Part shown: in pieces, positions 7,788 through 15,801 of the stretch
Numbering within the stretch: the stretch's first letter is position 1
How the letters are laid out: every line of letters begins with the position of its first letter
Assembly: GCF_029761915.1 (NCBI RefSeq)
Contig: NZ_CP121695.1
Location: 992,001 to 1,056,000 of the forward strand
Direction: 5' to 3'
DNA length: 64,000 nt
Origin: Bradyrhizobium sp. CB1650
GTDB taxonomy: Bacteria; Pseudomonadota; Alphaproteobacteria; Rhizobiales; Xanthobacteraceae
Made by a program: the position numbers and the translations under genes
The notes under the pieces: model-generated
What the model saw: the letters and a program-made list of their open reading frames with translations, nothing else
What the model was told of the DNA's origin: nothing
Database searches by the model: none

Positions 7788-8450
7788 TCACGACAACACC
7801 TTCACCCCGCCGAACGACGTCACCCGGCCCTGCTTCAGCATCACGATCTGCGTGGCGAGCTGACGCAGCTCGGCGACGTCGTGGCTGACATAGACCATCG
7901 GCACGTTGGCTTCGTCGCGCAGCCGCATCAAATAGGGCAGGATCTCCAGCTTGCGGCCCTCGTCCAGCGCGCCGAGCGGCTCGTCGAGCAGCAGCAGGCG
8001 CGGCTTGGACAAGAGCGCGCGTCCGAGCGCGACGCGCTGGCGCTCGCCACCGGAGAGCTTTCCGGGCCGACGGTCGAGCAGGGCGCCGATGTCCAAGAGG
8101 TCGACGATGCGCTTGTGCTGCGCAGGATCAGGCGCGAGGCGATTCATCCGCCGACCGTAGTCGAGATTTTGCGCGACGTTGAAATGCGGAAACAGCCGCG
8201 CGTCCTGGAAAACGTAGCCGATGCGGCGGCGATAGGTCGGGACGTGAATGCCGGCCGCGGTATCGTCGACGACATCGCCGTCGATCGCGATGGTGCCGCG
8301 GTCGGGACGCAAGAGGCCCGCGATCATGTTGACGAGCGAGCTCTTGCCGGCGCCCGACGCGCCGAACAGGCCGGTGACGCGCCCCTCGCTGGTGAAGGAC
8401 GCCCGCAGCGAGAACTCACCGAGCTGTTTTTCGACGTCGACGCGCAGCAT
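7788..8450 (-). CDS. modC: Molybdate ABC transporter ATP-binding protein (short, no MOP domain)
   Basis: The ATPase subunit energises molybdate import. It carries Walker A GASGAGKSS, the Q-loop YVFQDARLFPH, the LSGGERQRVALGRAL signature and Walker B LLLLDEPLGALDE. At about 220 residues it is well short of ModC proteins of about 350, and it ends straight after the nucleotide-binding domain (GRVTSFGGVKVLS). The C-terminal molybdate-binding TOBE/MOP regulatory domain is therefore missing. The MLRVDVEK start is chosen because ATG at 8450 lies one base after the modB stop and has GGAAA upstream. An in-frame ATG at 8462 is the alternative. Last gene of a modA-modB-modC operon. Confidence 0.9.
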   Translation of the reverse strand: MLRVDVEKQLGEFSLRASFTSEGRVTGLFGASGAGKSSLVNMIAGLLRPDRGTIAIDGDVVDDTAAGIHVPTYRRRIGYVFQDARLFPHFNVAQNLDYGRRMNRLAPDPAQHKRIVDLLDIGALLDRRPGKLSGGERQRVALGRALLSKPRLLLLDEPLGALDEGRKLEILPYLMRLRDEANVPMVYVSHDVAELRQLATQIVMLKQGRVTSFGGVKVLS

Positions 8451-8451
8451 G

Positions 8452-9147
8452 TCAGTTTCCATGCAATCGCGCGGTCGCGCGCCGCGCAAACCACTCGGCC
8501 ACAATCAGCGCGCCGAGCGCGAGCACGATCGAGATGATGACGAGCCGGCCGGCGGCAGCATCGCCATCGGGTGTCTGGATCAGCGAATAGATCGCCGACG
8601 AAATCGTCTGGGTCTCGCCGGGAATGTTGGAGACGAAGGTAATCGTCGCGCCGAACTCGCCGATCGCCTTGGCAAAACCAAGCATCATGCCGGCGAGCAC
8701 GCCGGGCAGCGCGAGCGGCAGTGTCACCGTGAAGAAGATTTTCCAGGGCGCCGCGCCCAGCGTCTCGGCGGCCTGCTCGAGCCGGCGATCGATCGCCTCG
8801 ATCGACAGTCGCATCGGGCGCACCAAGAGCGGAAACGCCATCACGCCGCAGGCAAGCGCCGCGCCGGTCCAGCGGAAGGCGAAGACAATGCCGAGATGAT
8901 CGGCGAGAAAGCCGCCGACGAGGCCACGGCGGCCGAGGGCGAGAAGCAGGAGATAGCCGGTGACGACCGGCGGCAGCACTAGCGGCAGGTGCACCAGCGC
9001 GTCGATGACAGACTTGCCCCAGAACTCGCGGCGTGCCAGCAGCCATGCCAGCGCAACGCCGAACGGCGTCGCCACCAGCGTTGCGATGACGGCGACCCTG
9101 AGCGAGAGCAGGATCGCCGTCCATTCGGCAGGCGAGATCGCGGACAT
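8452..9147 (-). CDS. modB: Molybdate ABC transporter permease
   Basis: This inner-membrane permease of about 231 residues has five or six hydrophobic helices and the cytoplasmic EAA loop (EQAAETLGAAPWKIFFTV), which docks to ModC. The VVTGYLLLLALGRRG and IGEFGATITFVSNIPGETQT segments are typical of ModB. The frame opens with TTG-ATG at 9150/9147; the ATG is taken as the start. It sits between modA and modC on one strand with minimal spacing. Its first codons lie in a four-copy 14-bp tandem repeat that reaches back into modA. Confidence 0.93.
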   Translation of the reverse strand: MSAISPAEWTAILLSLRVAVIATLVATPFGVALAWLLARREFWGKSVIDALVHLPLVLPPVVTGYLLLLALGRRGLVGGFLADHLGIVFAFRWTGAALACGVMAFPLLVRPMRLSIEAIDRRLEQAAETLGAAPWKIFFTVTLPLALPGVLAGMMLGFAKAIGEFGATITFVSNIPGETQTISSAIYSLIQTPDGDAAAGRLVIISIVLALGALIVAEWFARRATARLHGN

Positions 9148-9199
9148 CAAGTCGAAAACATCAAGTCGTAGACATTAGGTCGCAAACGTCACGTCGTGG
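9144..9199. repeat. Four-copy 14-bp tandem repeat bridging the modA stop and modB start
   Basis: Four consecutive 14-mers align without gaps: ACATCAAGTCGAAA (9144), ACATCAAGTCGTAG (9158), ACATTAGGTCGCAA (9172) and ACGTCACGTCGTGG (9186). The outermost unit contains the last codons and stop of modA, and the first contains the modB start. The middle two fill the short intergenic space. It looks like slippage duplication of a coding end, or a spacing device between the two cistrons. Confidence 0.7.
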
Positions 9200-9974
9200 G
9201 GCTGATCAGGAACTTGAAGCCGTACTTCTCCAGAATGGTCTTGGCCACTGAGGAGCGCAGGAACGCCAGATAGGCGTTGGTCTCGGGCTTCGCGGTCGTG
9301 GTCGCCGCGACGGGATAGATGATCGCGGGATGCGAATCCGCCGGGAAAGTGCCGACGATCTTGACGCCGGGCTCGACCTTGGCGTCGGTCGAATAGACGA
9401 TGCCGAGCGCGGCCTCGCCGCGCGCGACCAGCGTCAGTGCCGCGCGTACGCTCTCGGCCATGGCGAATTTCGCCTCCGCGGCCTGCCACGCGCCAAGCTT
9501 CTCAAGCGCCGCCTTGGCATATTTGCCGACCGGCACCGACTTCACGTCGCCGGTCGCGATCCTGCCGTCACCGGCGAGTTTCGCGAGATCGAAGCCGTTT
9601 GCGATGGTGACGTCGTTGATCCGTGAATCCTTAGGCGCGATCAGCACGATGCTGTTGCCGAGCAGGTTGACGCGGGTCTGCTCGTTAATGGCCTTCTTGC
9701 TCGTCGCGTAGTCCATCCAGTCGGTGTCGGCGGAGACGAACACGTCGGCCGGCGCGCCCTGGTCGATTTGCCTCGCGAGCACCGAGCTCGCGGCATAGCT
9801 GACGCTGAACTTGATCCCGGTCTTGGCGGTATAGGCGGCGTCGACCTCGTCGAGCGCGTTCTTCATCGAGGCGGCGGCGAACACGGTGATGGTCTTGTCC
9901 TCGGCGGCGGCGGTCGAGAGGTTCGCGCCCGCGAGGATCACGAAAGCGGTGAAAAGTCCGGCAAAACGACACAT
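9189..9974 (-). CDS. modA: Periplasmic molybdate-binding protein
   Basis: The substrate-binding subunit of the molybdate importer, 261 residues. A signal peptide ends around ANLSTAAA; the mature protein starts EDKTITVFAAASMKNAL, the classic ModA opening in which the AASM serine contacts the oxyanion. The YAASSVLARQIDQGAPADVFVS and YSTDAKVEPGVKIVGTFP blocks are also family features. It is first in the modABC operon. I see no convincing ModE operator in the roughly 215 bp upstream, and no modE gene in the window. Confidence 0.94.
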   Translation of the reverse strand: MCRFAGLFTAFVILAGANLSTAAAEDKTITVFAAASMKNALDEVDAAYTAKTGIKFSVSYAASSVLARQIDQGAPADVFVSADTDWMDYATSKKAINEQTRVNLLGNSIVLIAPKDSRINDVTIANGFDLAKLAGDGRIATGDVKSVPVGKYAKAALEKLGAWQAAEAKFAMAESVRAALTLVARGEAALGIVYSTDAKVEPGVKIVGTFPADSHPAIIYPVAATTTAKPETNAYLAFLRSSVAKTILEKYGFKFLISPTT

Positions 9975-10144
9975 GGGGTAGCGCTCCGTGCGAGCTCGCG
10001 CGTGCAGGTGCGCGCGAATCCAGCGTTGGGTGGGTTAGGCGTTGCGACGGGCGGAAGCGCTGTTCCACGGGGCCCGTGCCGGCTTACGGCCGACGGGGAT
10101 ATCGCTGGTTCCAAAGATAGCAGGCCGAGGCGTCAGGTCAAAGG

Positions 10145-10175
10145 CAACCGCTGCACACTTTTCCGGATCATGCTC
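10145..10175. repeat. Half copy of the ACACTTTTCCGGATCATGCTC repeat
   Basis: The segment from AACCGCTGCACAC to GATCATGCTC is identical to the right half of the hairpin at 17365-17413. It overlaps nothing coding and lies just downstream of the small exported protein gene that ends at 10189. Confidence 0.6.
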
Positions 10176-10188
10176 TGGCCAGCCTGGC

Positions 10189-10695
10189 CTATTGCGCCGG
10201 CAGGATCGCGATCGAGACCGCATTGTCCTTGGCCCCGCTGACCTGGAGCACGAAGGGCTGCGCGGCAAACTCGTATTTCATGGTCTTGCGGATGCCGTCG
10301 CAATCGGTCGCGCCGCTGAAGGCGACGGGCTTGAGCAAGTGCCCGTCCTGCACCACGTCGACCCATGCGCCCGCCGAGAGGCTGACCGTGTAGAGCCCGG
10401 CCTTGGGCGCCGCCTTGAAGCTCGCGAAACCGGCAAAGGTACTTTCCTTCGGCGCGCGCTCCGGTGGCGTCGGCAGCTTGGCGTCCCCGGGCGCCACCAG
10501 CGTCAGTGTGATGGCCGAAGGCGGCAACGCCGCCTGTTCGCTGCCTGACACCAGCTTCGCACGGTCCGGCGCGGTGAGCGCGGCGCGCTCGCGCTCGATC
10601 GGCCATTTGAACTTGTCGCAGCCGCTCGGCTCTTCAGCCGCCAGAGCAGAGGTCGCGCCGAGCGAGAGCGCGGCGAGGAAAGTGAGGACGCGCAT
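10189..10695 (-). CDS. Exported protein of unknown function
   Basis: I do not recognise a named family. The product of about 168 residues begins with a clean Sec signal (MRVLTFLAALSLGATSALAA) and should be periplasmic. The mature part has two cysteines (SGCDKFKWP and ATDCDGIRK) that could form a disulfide, then a beta-rich C-terminal half ending NAVSIAILPAQ. The ATG at 10695 is preferred because AGG lies 6 nt upstream and it opens directly on the signal peptide; ATG at 10707 is possible. It is upstream of, and co-directional with, modA, but about 215 bp separate them. Confidence 0.75.
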   Translation of the reverse strand: MRVLTFLAALSLGATSALAAEEPSGCDKFKWPIERERAALTAPDRAKLVSGSEQAALPPSAITLTLVAPGDAKLPTPPERAPKESTFAGFASFKAAPKAGLYTVSLSAGAWVDVVQDGHLLKPVAFSGATDCDGIRKTMKYEFAAQPFVLQVSGAKDNAVSIAILPAQ

Positions 10696-10847
10696 GTCAG
10701 GCCTCATCGTTAGCCACGCGACGGCACGGGCTTGCAGTCGGGTGTGTTGAAGGACGGGATGCGCATCCCGGCAGGGCGGCCCGGCTTACGGCACGGCGGC
10801 AATTGCATCCTATCGCATTTGCGTGGTGCGAACCAGACACACGAGCC

Positions 10848-11792
10848 TTACGGCTTCGCATCGGGTGCGTGCAGCACCGCTTTGCAGGCGGCCGGCATCT
10901 GGGCCAGCGTCATTGGCGGCTTCGGCTTGGGCGGTATCGGCGGCGGCTTCGGGTGCAGCACCGAGTCCTTGAACCAGTAGTCGAGGTCGGACGGCTTGCA
11001 GCCTTCGTCCTCGGATTGCGACTTCTGGCTCTCACATTCACTGGCGCCCGGCGGGCAGCGCATGCGGATGTGGAAGTGATAGTCGTGGCCCCACCACGGT
11101 CGAATCTTCGACAGCCAGGAGCGGTCGCCCTTGGCCTCGCGGCACAGCGCCTTCTTGATCGCGGCATTGACGAAGATGCGTTGCACCGCCGGCTCCTGTG
11201 CGGCGTCGCGCAGCACCAGCACGTGGCCGGGCGTGAATACGCGCGGATCGACGTCGAGCCGGTCCTCGCGCACCATCATCACCGCCGACATGTCCTCGCG
11301 CTCCTCGCGCGAGAGGCGATGGTCGGGCATCGGCGTCAGCCAGATGTCGGCGTCCAATCCGATCTGATGGCTGGCATGGCCTGACAAAGCGGGACCGCCG
11401 CGCGGCTGGCCGATGTCGCCTACCAGGATGCCCGGCCAGCCGGCGTCCTTGTGTGCCCTGGCCGCGAGCCGCTTGATCAGCGCAATCATGTCAGGGTGGC
11501 CCCAATTGCGGTTGCGCGACAGCCGCATCACCTGCCAATTGTCACCGTTGAGCGGCATCTGTGCGGCGCCGCCGATGCAGCCCTTGACGTAAGAGCCGAT
11601 GACGTGCGCCGGCCCCTTCGAGGGCAGCAGTTTTCGCGCGAACAGCTCCTTGGCGCCGATCTTGGGATCGTTGGGGTTGGCGAGCGGCGGCAGCGGTTTT
11701 GGATTGACGCTGCCCTTGTCCTGGCCCAGCGCGGCGCCGGCGTGCAGGAGAGCCAACAGGAGCAGGAGAGGGGTGATGCGGCGGGGATTCAT
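10848..11792 (-). CDS. mepA: Penicillin-insensitive murein endopeptidase
   Basis: MepA is a periplasmic LAS-family zinc peptidase that cuts cross-links between peptidoglycan peptides. The product of about 314 residues has a signal peptide (PLLLLLALLHAGAALG) and the family motifs GHASHQIGLDADIWL (zinc-binding His and Asp) and WWGHDYHFHIRMRCP (HxH with the third ligand). The region after residue 265 is proline-rich (PKPPPIPPKPKPP), longer than in E. coli. The frame opens at a TTG (11816), but the ATG at 11792 (MNPRRITPL) gives a normal signal-peptide N-region. Confidence 0.92.
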   Translation of the reverse strand: MNPRRITPLLLLLALLHAGAALGQDKGSVNPKPLPPLANPNDPKIGAKELFARKLLPSKGPAHVIGSYVKGCIGGAAQMPLNGDNWQVMRLSRNRNWGHPDMIALIKRLAARAHKDAGWPGILVGDIGQPRGGPALSGHASHQIGLDADIWLTPMPDHRLSREEREDMSAVMMVREDRLDVDPRVFTPGHVLVLRDAAQEPAVQRIFVNAAIKKALCREAKGDRSWLSKIRPWWGHDYHFHIRMRCPPGASECESQKSQSEDEGCKPSDLDYWFKDSVLHPKPPPIPPKPKPPMTLAQMPAACKAVLHAPDAKP

Positions 11793-12311
11793 GCTGAAAT
11801 TGTTATAGCCCAACACAACGTCAGGGTTAAGAAATTAGACTTTCGGGTCCTGCACAACCTCACACTGTCTTTACAGCCGTCGCCTCACCGCGACATCGTA
11901 ACCCGCGGACACGGCGCCGCGGTGCGCGACCGCGTTCGCATTGATCCGGTGCCAAGGGCCGGCGACACGACGATCCAGCAAAAGTCGCAGTCCGCAGCAC
12001 CGTGCCTTTAACGTCGCGATAACCCTATCCCGTGTTGACCAAAATTCGTGCGTTGGACGGGAAGCGGCCGCGTTCTGCATGCAGCCGGCGTACCCTCGGG
12101 ATTGATTTCATGGGAAGAGCGCGTTTTTGCGTCATCTCGCTCTCCGATTGCGACATCCGGATGAGCCTGGCGCGCCGGATCACGCAACGGCGCCGCGCAA
12201 ACGGGCAGAAGAGCCGGCGCCTCGCGGATCGCAGGGGCACGCGCAGCCGGTGCCCAGGGGCCGAACATTACCGTTTTTTCAGACACTTGCCCGAAGACTT
12301 GCGGCCGTTGG
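11793..12311. other. Intergenic region with no recognised gene
   Basis: About 520 bp between divergent mepA and the GGDEF/EAL gene. Short open frames exist on both strands but are arginine-rich and lack ribosome sites. The region must hold the promoters of both flanking genes; I could not place them with confidence. Confidence 0.5.
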
Positions 12312-14531
12312 GTGCGAGTGGGACGTGTGGCGTTGAGTTTGGGGTCTCGAGAGGCAAGAAAGCGAAAGCGGTTGGCGCGGAGCCGCGGGCGCGCGCGCAT
12401 GCCTGGCGCGACGGCAGCTTCGCAAAGCTCGTCCGTCGAGATCGACGAACTCGTGCGCAGCCGCGCCGAGGCGGAGGCCGCGATCGCCGACGCGCGCAAG
12501 TCGCATGAACGCCTGCGCCAGGCCATCGACATCCTGCCGCAGGGCATCGTCTTTCTCGATGCCGAAGGCCGCTATGTCCTCTGGAACAAGAAATACGCCG
12601 AGATCTACAGCAAGACCGCCGATCTGTTCGCGGAAGGTGCGCGCCTCGAAGATACGTTGCGCATCGGGGTCGCGCGCGGCGATTATCCCGAGGCCGCCGG
12701 TCACGAGGACGAGTGGATCGCCGCGCGGCTGCAAAAACTCTATCAACCGGGCGCGCGCCACGAGCAGAAGCTCGCCGACGGCCGCGTCATCCTGATCGAG
12801 GAGCGGCTGACCGACGACGGCGGCGTCGTCGGCCTGCGCGTCGACATCACCGAGCTGAAGCAGCGCGAGGCCTCGTTCCGCCTGCTGTTCGACGGCAATC
12901 CGGTCCCGATGATCGTGTGCGCGCTCGATGATGAACACATCCTCGGCGTCAACGATGCCGCTATCGCCCATTACGGCTATAGCCGTGCCGAGTTCGAGAA
13001 GCTGACGATCCGGTCCCTGCAGGCGTTCGACAGCGAACCGCCCTGGACCACCGATCGCTCCGGCGTGGAGCAGGCCGCGCGCACCTGGAAGCACGTCAAG
13101 GCCGACGGCGCCCTGATCGATCTTGCGATCTATTCCCGGGAGCTGACCTATGCCGGGCGGCCCGCGGTGCTGCTCGCATTGATGGACATCACCGAACGCA
13201 AGCGCGCCGAGGCGCGGCTCGCCTTCATGGCCCAGCATGACGGGCTCACGGGCCTGCCGAATCGCAACCTGCTGCGCCAGCAGATCGACGAGATGCTGCC
13301 GCACATGCGCCGCAGCGCCGAGAAGGTCGCGGTGCTGATGCTGGGGCTCGACAATTTCAAGGCGGTCAACGACACGCTGGGACATGCGGTCGGCGACAAG
13401 CTGCTGCGCGGCGTATCCAAGCGGTTGCGTTCGACCTTGCGCGAGGAGGATGCGCTGGCACGGCTGAACTCGGACGAGTTCGCGATCGTGCAGAGCGGGC
13501 TGATGCGCCCCGAGGACGCGGTGATGCTTGCCAAGCGCCTGCTCGAAGCCATCGCCGATCCCTATCTGCTCGACGGTCATTCCGTGGTGATCGGCGCCTC
13601 GATCGGCATCGCGATGGCGCCCGGCGATGGCGACGACTCCGAGAAGCTGCTCAAGAGCGCCGACATGGCGCTGTCGCGCGCCAAGATCGATGCCCGCGGC
13701 TCCTTCGCGTTCTTCGAGGCCGCGCTCGATGCCAGGGCGCAAAGCCGCCGCAAGATCGAGGTCGAGCTGCGCGACGCGATCCAGAACGACGTGCTGCGGC
13801 CCTATTACCAGCCACTGGTCGACCTCTCCAGCGGACGCATCACCGGCTTCGAGGCGCTGGTGCGCTGGCCGCATCCGGAACGCGGCATGGTCTCACCGGC
13901 CGAGTTCATTCCGGTCGCCGAGGAAACCGGCTTGATCAATCCGCTCGGCGGATTGATGCTGCGCCGCGCCTGCCTCGACGCCGCCACCTGGCCCGACGAC
14001 GTCCGTGTCGGCGTCAACCTGTCGCCGCTCCAGTTCCGCAGCGGCAATCTGCTTTCGATCGTGACCGACGCCCTGAAGCAGTCCGGCCTGCCGCCGCGGC
14101 GGCTCGAGCTCGAGATCACCGAGACGCTGCTGCTCGAGAAGAGTGCGCAGGTGCTGGCGACGCTGCATGCACTGCGCGCCCTCGGTGTGCGTATCTCGAT
14201 GGACGATTTCGGCACCGGCTATTCCAGCCTCAGCTACTTGCGCAGCTTCCCCTTCGACAAGATCAAGATCGACCAGTCCTTCGTGCGCGACTTAGGTGCC
14301 AACCGCGAGGCGCAAGCGATCATCCGCTCGATCGTCAGCCTCGGCAAAGGCTTGGGGGTCACCATCACCGCCGAGGGTGTCGAGACCGAGGCCGAGCTGA
14401 GCTGCCTGCGGGCCGAAGGCTGTGACGAGGGCCAGGGCTTTCTGTTCAGCAAGGCCCGCCCGAATGCCGATATCATCGGCCTGCTGGCGGCGCAGCGTGG
14501 GATCGACGACGACGCCGCCATGGTGGCGTGA
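12312..14531 (+). CDS. PAS-PAS-GGDEF-EAL protein; GGDEF degenerate, EAL intact
   Basis: This 739-residue cytoplasmic c-di-GMP signalling protein has two PAS sensor domains (about 65-180 and 185-300), a GGDEF domain (about 305-470) and an EAL domain (about 480-725). The GGDEF motif reads NSDEF (residues 386-390), and the first metal-binding aspartate of the DLDxFK motif is Gly345 (MLGLDNFK), so diguanylate cyclase activity is unlikely. The EAL domain keeps EALVRW, the ELEITET segment, DDFGTGYSS and IKIDQSFV, so c-di-GMP phosphodiesterase activity is likely. The GTG at 12312 gives the longest frame; the ATG at 12399 (MPGATAAS) is an alternative start. Confidence 0.9.
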   Translation: MRVGRVALSLGSREARKRKRLARSRGRARMPGATAASQSSSVEIDELVRSRAEAEAAIADARKSHERLRQAIDILPQGIVFLDAEGRYVLWNKKYAEIYSKTADLFAEGARLEDTLRIGVARGDYPEAAGHEDEWIAARLQKLYQPGARHEQKLADGRVILIEERLTDDGGVVGLRVDITELKQREASFRLLFDGNPVPMIVCALDDEHILGVNDAAIAHYGYSRAEFEKLTIRSLQAFDSEPPWTTDRSGVEQAARTWKHVKADGALIDLAIYSRELTYAGRPAVLLALMDITERKRAEARLAFMAQHDGLTGLPNRNLLRQQIDEMLPHMRRSAEKVAVLMLGLDNFKAVNDTLGHAVGDKLLRGVSKRLRSTLREEDALARLNSDEFAIVQSGLMRPEDAVMLAKRLLEAIADPYLLDGHSVVIGASIGIAMAPGDGDDSEKLLKSADMALSRAKIDARGSFAFFEAALDARAQSRRKIEVELRDAIQNDVLRPYYQPLVDLSSGRITGFEALVRWPHPERGMVSPAEFIPVAEETGLINPLGGLMLRRACLDAATWPDDVRVGVNLSPLQFRSGNLLSIVTDALKQSGLPPRRLELEITETLLLEKSAQVLATLHALRALGVRISMDDFGTGYSSLSYLRSFPFDKIKIDQSFVRDLGANREAQAIIRSIVSLGKGLGVTITAEGVETEAELSCLRAEGCDEGQGFLFSKARPNADIIGLLAAQRGIDDDAAMVA

Positions 14532-14921
14532 GGAACGCACCGCGAGTCATATGACCGCTGCAGCACGAGCTCCATCCGCACCGTCATTGCGAGCGCAGCG
14601 AAGCAATCCAGAATCCCACCGCGGAGAGACTCTGGATTGCTTCGCTGCGCTCGCAATGACGACGCGGAAAGTATCTGTGGTCCTAACTCGCGGCATTCCC
14701 GCGGCAGCAACCCAGCCCGACCCGAGGGGAGGGAGTGCGAGCGTGGCAAGTAAGACGTGCAGACGTCAGCTTCTGACGGTCAAGCGGAAATCTCAAGAGC
14801 AGCCAGAGCATTTGCCGCTTGTGACCCAAAGCCGTCCTTGGACGATGGATTTGCGAACAACGCAGTAAGGTCACGACACAACCTGGACATTCGGGATCGC
14901 ACCAACTGCGCTCGATTGAGC
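14532..14921. other. Intergenic region with a palindromic repeat and no gene
   Basis: The left part is the inverted repeat at 14583-14660. The rest contains GCATTTGCCGCTTGTGACCC followed by AAAGCC (about 14810-14835), which I recall as a worn copy of another intergenic repeat common in Bradyrhizobium. No plausible coding sequence was seen. Confidence 0.5.
14583..14660. repeat. Inverted repeat with 30-bp perfect arms, GTCATTGCGAGCGCAGCGAA family
   Basis: The arm at 14583-14612 starts GTCATTGCGAGCGCAGCGAA. The arm at 14631-14660 is its exact reverse complement, separated by 18 bp. A second copy with the same arms is at 33589-33666 and a half copy at 37771-37800. It can form a long hairpin on either strand. 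Confidence 0.85.
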
Positions 14922-15617
14922 TCAAAGGTTCCTTCGATAAAAGTCGCGTGCATTCAGCTCGTTAGCAAGCGTGTTTCGCGAATGATACTGATCTCCGTCA
15001 AGCTGAGTTTTCATGGTCTTAAGCCACGGCAGCTTCGCTTCAATACCCGCAGTCAATGGGTCTTCTGTCACCTCGATGACCGCCTCGCGAAATACAACTC
15101 CAGAACCGAATGTTGCGGGTAGGTTACCAGGATCAATCTGTTCAACCGACTTCGGGTCATCAAGATCACGAAAGTGGACCAACATCGGAATTTCGTCGAC
15201 ATGCAACACGCGACGCGGATGCTGCTCTCTCAACAGCCGCACTCGCGGAAGAGGGTCGATCTCGCTTTTGAGCAAGTCGGCAAAAGCATGAACCAGCATC
15301 CATGCTGGACCACCTAGATCTCCGAATCCAGCCTTCGGTCCGTGCAGAAGCGCGAAGAGCGTACCGTGAGGGCCGAGATCGACCACAACAGCTTCGCCGC
15401 TCACCTCGTTACCGAAACCTCCCATGGAGCCGAAGAGACCTCTCGTGTCGGACTGCTTGACTTGAATGACTCCAGAACCACTGACCAGTTTGCCGTCAAC
15501 GTCCACGTTAAATGTTAATCGGTATCTGATGGTCTTGCTCAGGGAGCCGCCGCATCCTGTCAGAATGCTGGCCAAAATGCAGAGCACACCCAGCCATCTC
15601 GCGCGCAGTAGAGCCAT
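14922..15617 (-). CDS. Putative lipoprotein of unknown function
   Basis: The product of about 231 residues starts MALLRARWLGVL and has a lipobox (SILTGCGG), so it should be a lipid-anchored envelope protein. I do not recognise its family. The part after the anchor looks beta-rich (IRYRLTFNVDVDGKLVSGSG), followed by a glycine-rich stretch and a charged C-terminus. The frame is open further upstream (to 15692), but the ATG at 15617 places the signal peptide correctly. GC content and codon use are lower than in most neighbours, which suggests acquired DNA. No partner genes are evident. Confidence 0.7.
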   Translation of the reverse strand: MALLRARWLGVLCILASILTGCGGSLSKTIRYRLTFNVDVDGKLVSGSGVIQVKQSDTRGLFGSMGGFGNEVSGEAVVVDLGPHGTLFALLHGPKAGFGDLGGPAWMLVHAFADLLKSEIDPLPRVRLLREQHPRRVLHVDEIPMLVHFRDLDDPKSVEQIDPGNLPATFGSGVVFREAVIEVTEDPLTAGIEAKLPWLKTMKTQLDGDQYHSRNTLANELNARDFYRRNL

Positions 15618-15801
15618 CGCCTCACCAACTACCAACGGGCGCTTCAAAGCCGTTGGAGCTTGCCGGCGCGCCAACAGCCTTTGGTTGTGCATGGAAGGGG
15701 CTAAGGTTCGGTAAATGGTGGTCTGTCCGCCAGAAAAGTCTGGCCCAACTCGGACCTCTGGTGAGGTCCGCTATCGCGGCGCTATCGGGCGCACAGCGGA
15801 C

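Noticed and set aside
9975..10188. Possible ModE operator upstream of modA
   Set aside because: No convincing inverted TATA-type ModE box was found.
12032..12508. Plus-strand frame of 158 codons upstream of and overlapping the GGDEF/EAL gene
   Set aside because: Arg-rich, no ribosome site, no family resemblance, and overlaps the well-supported gene in another frame.
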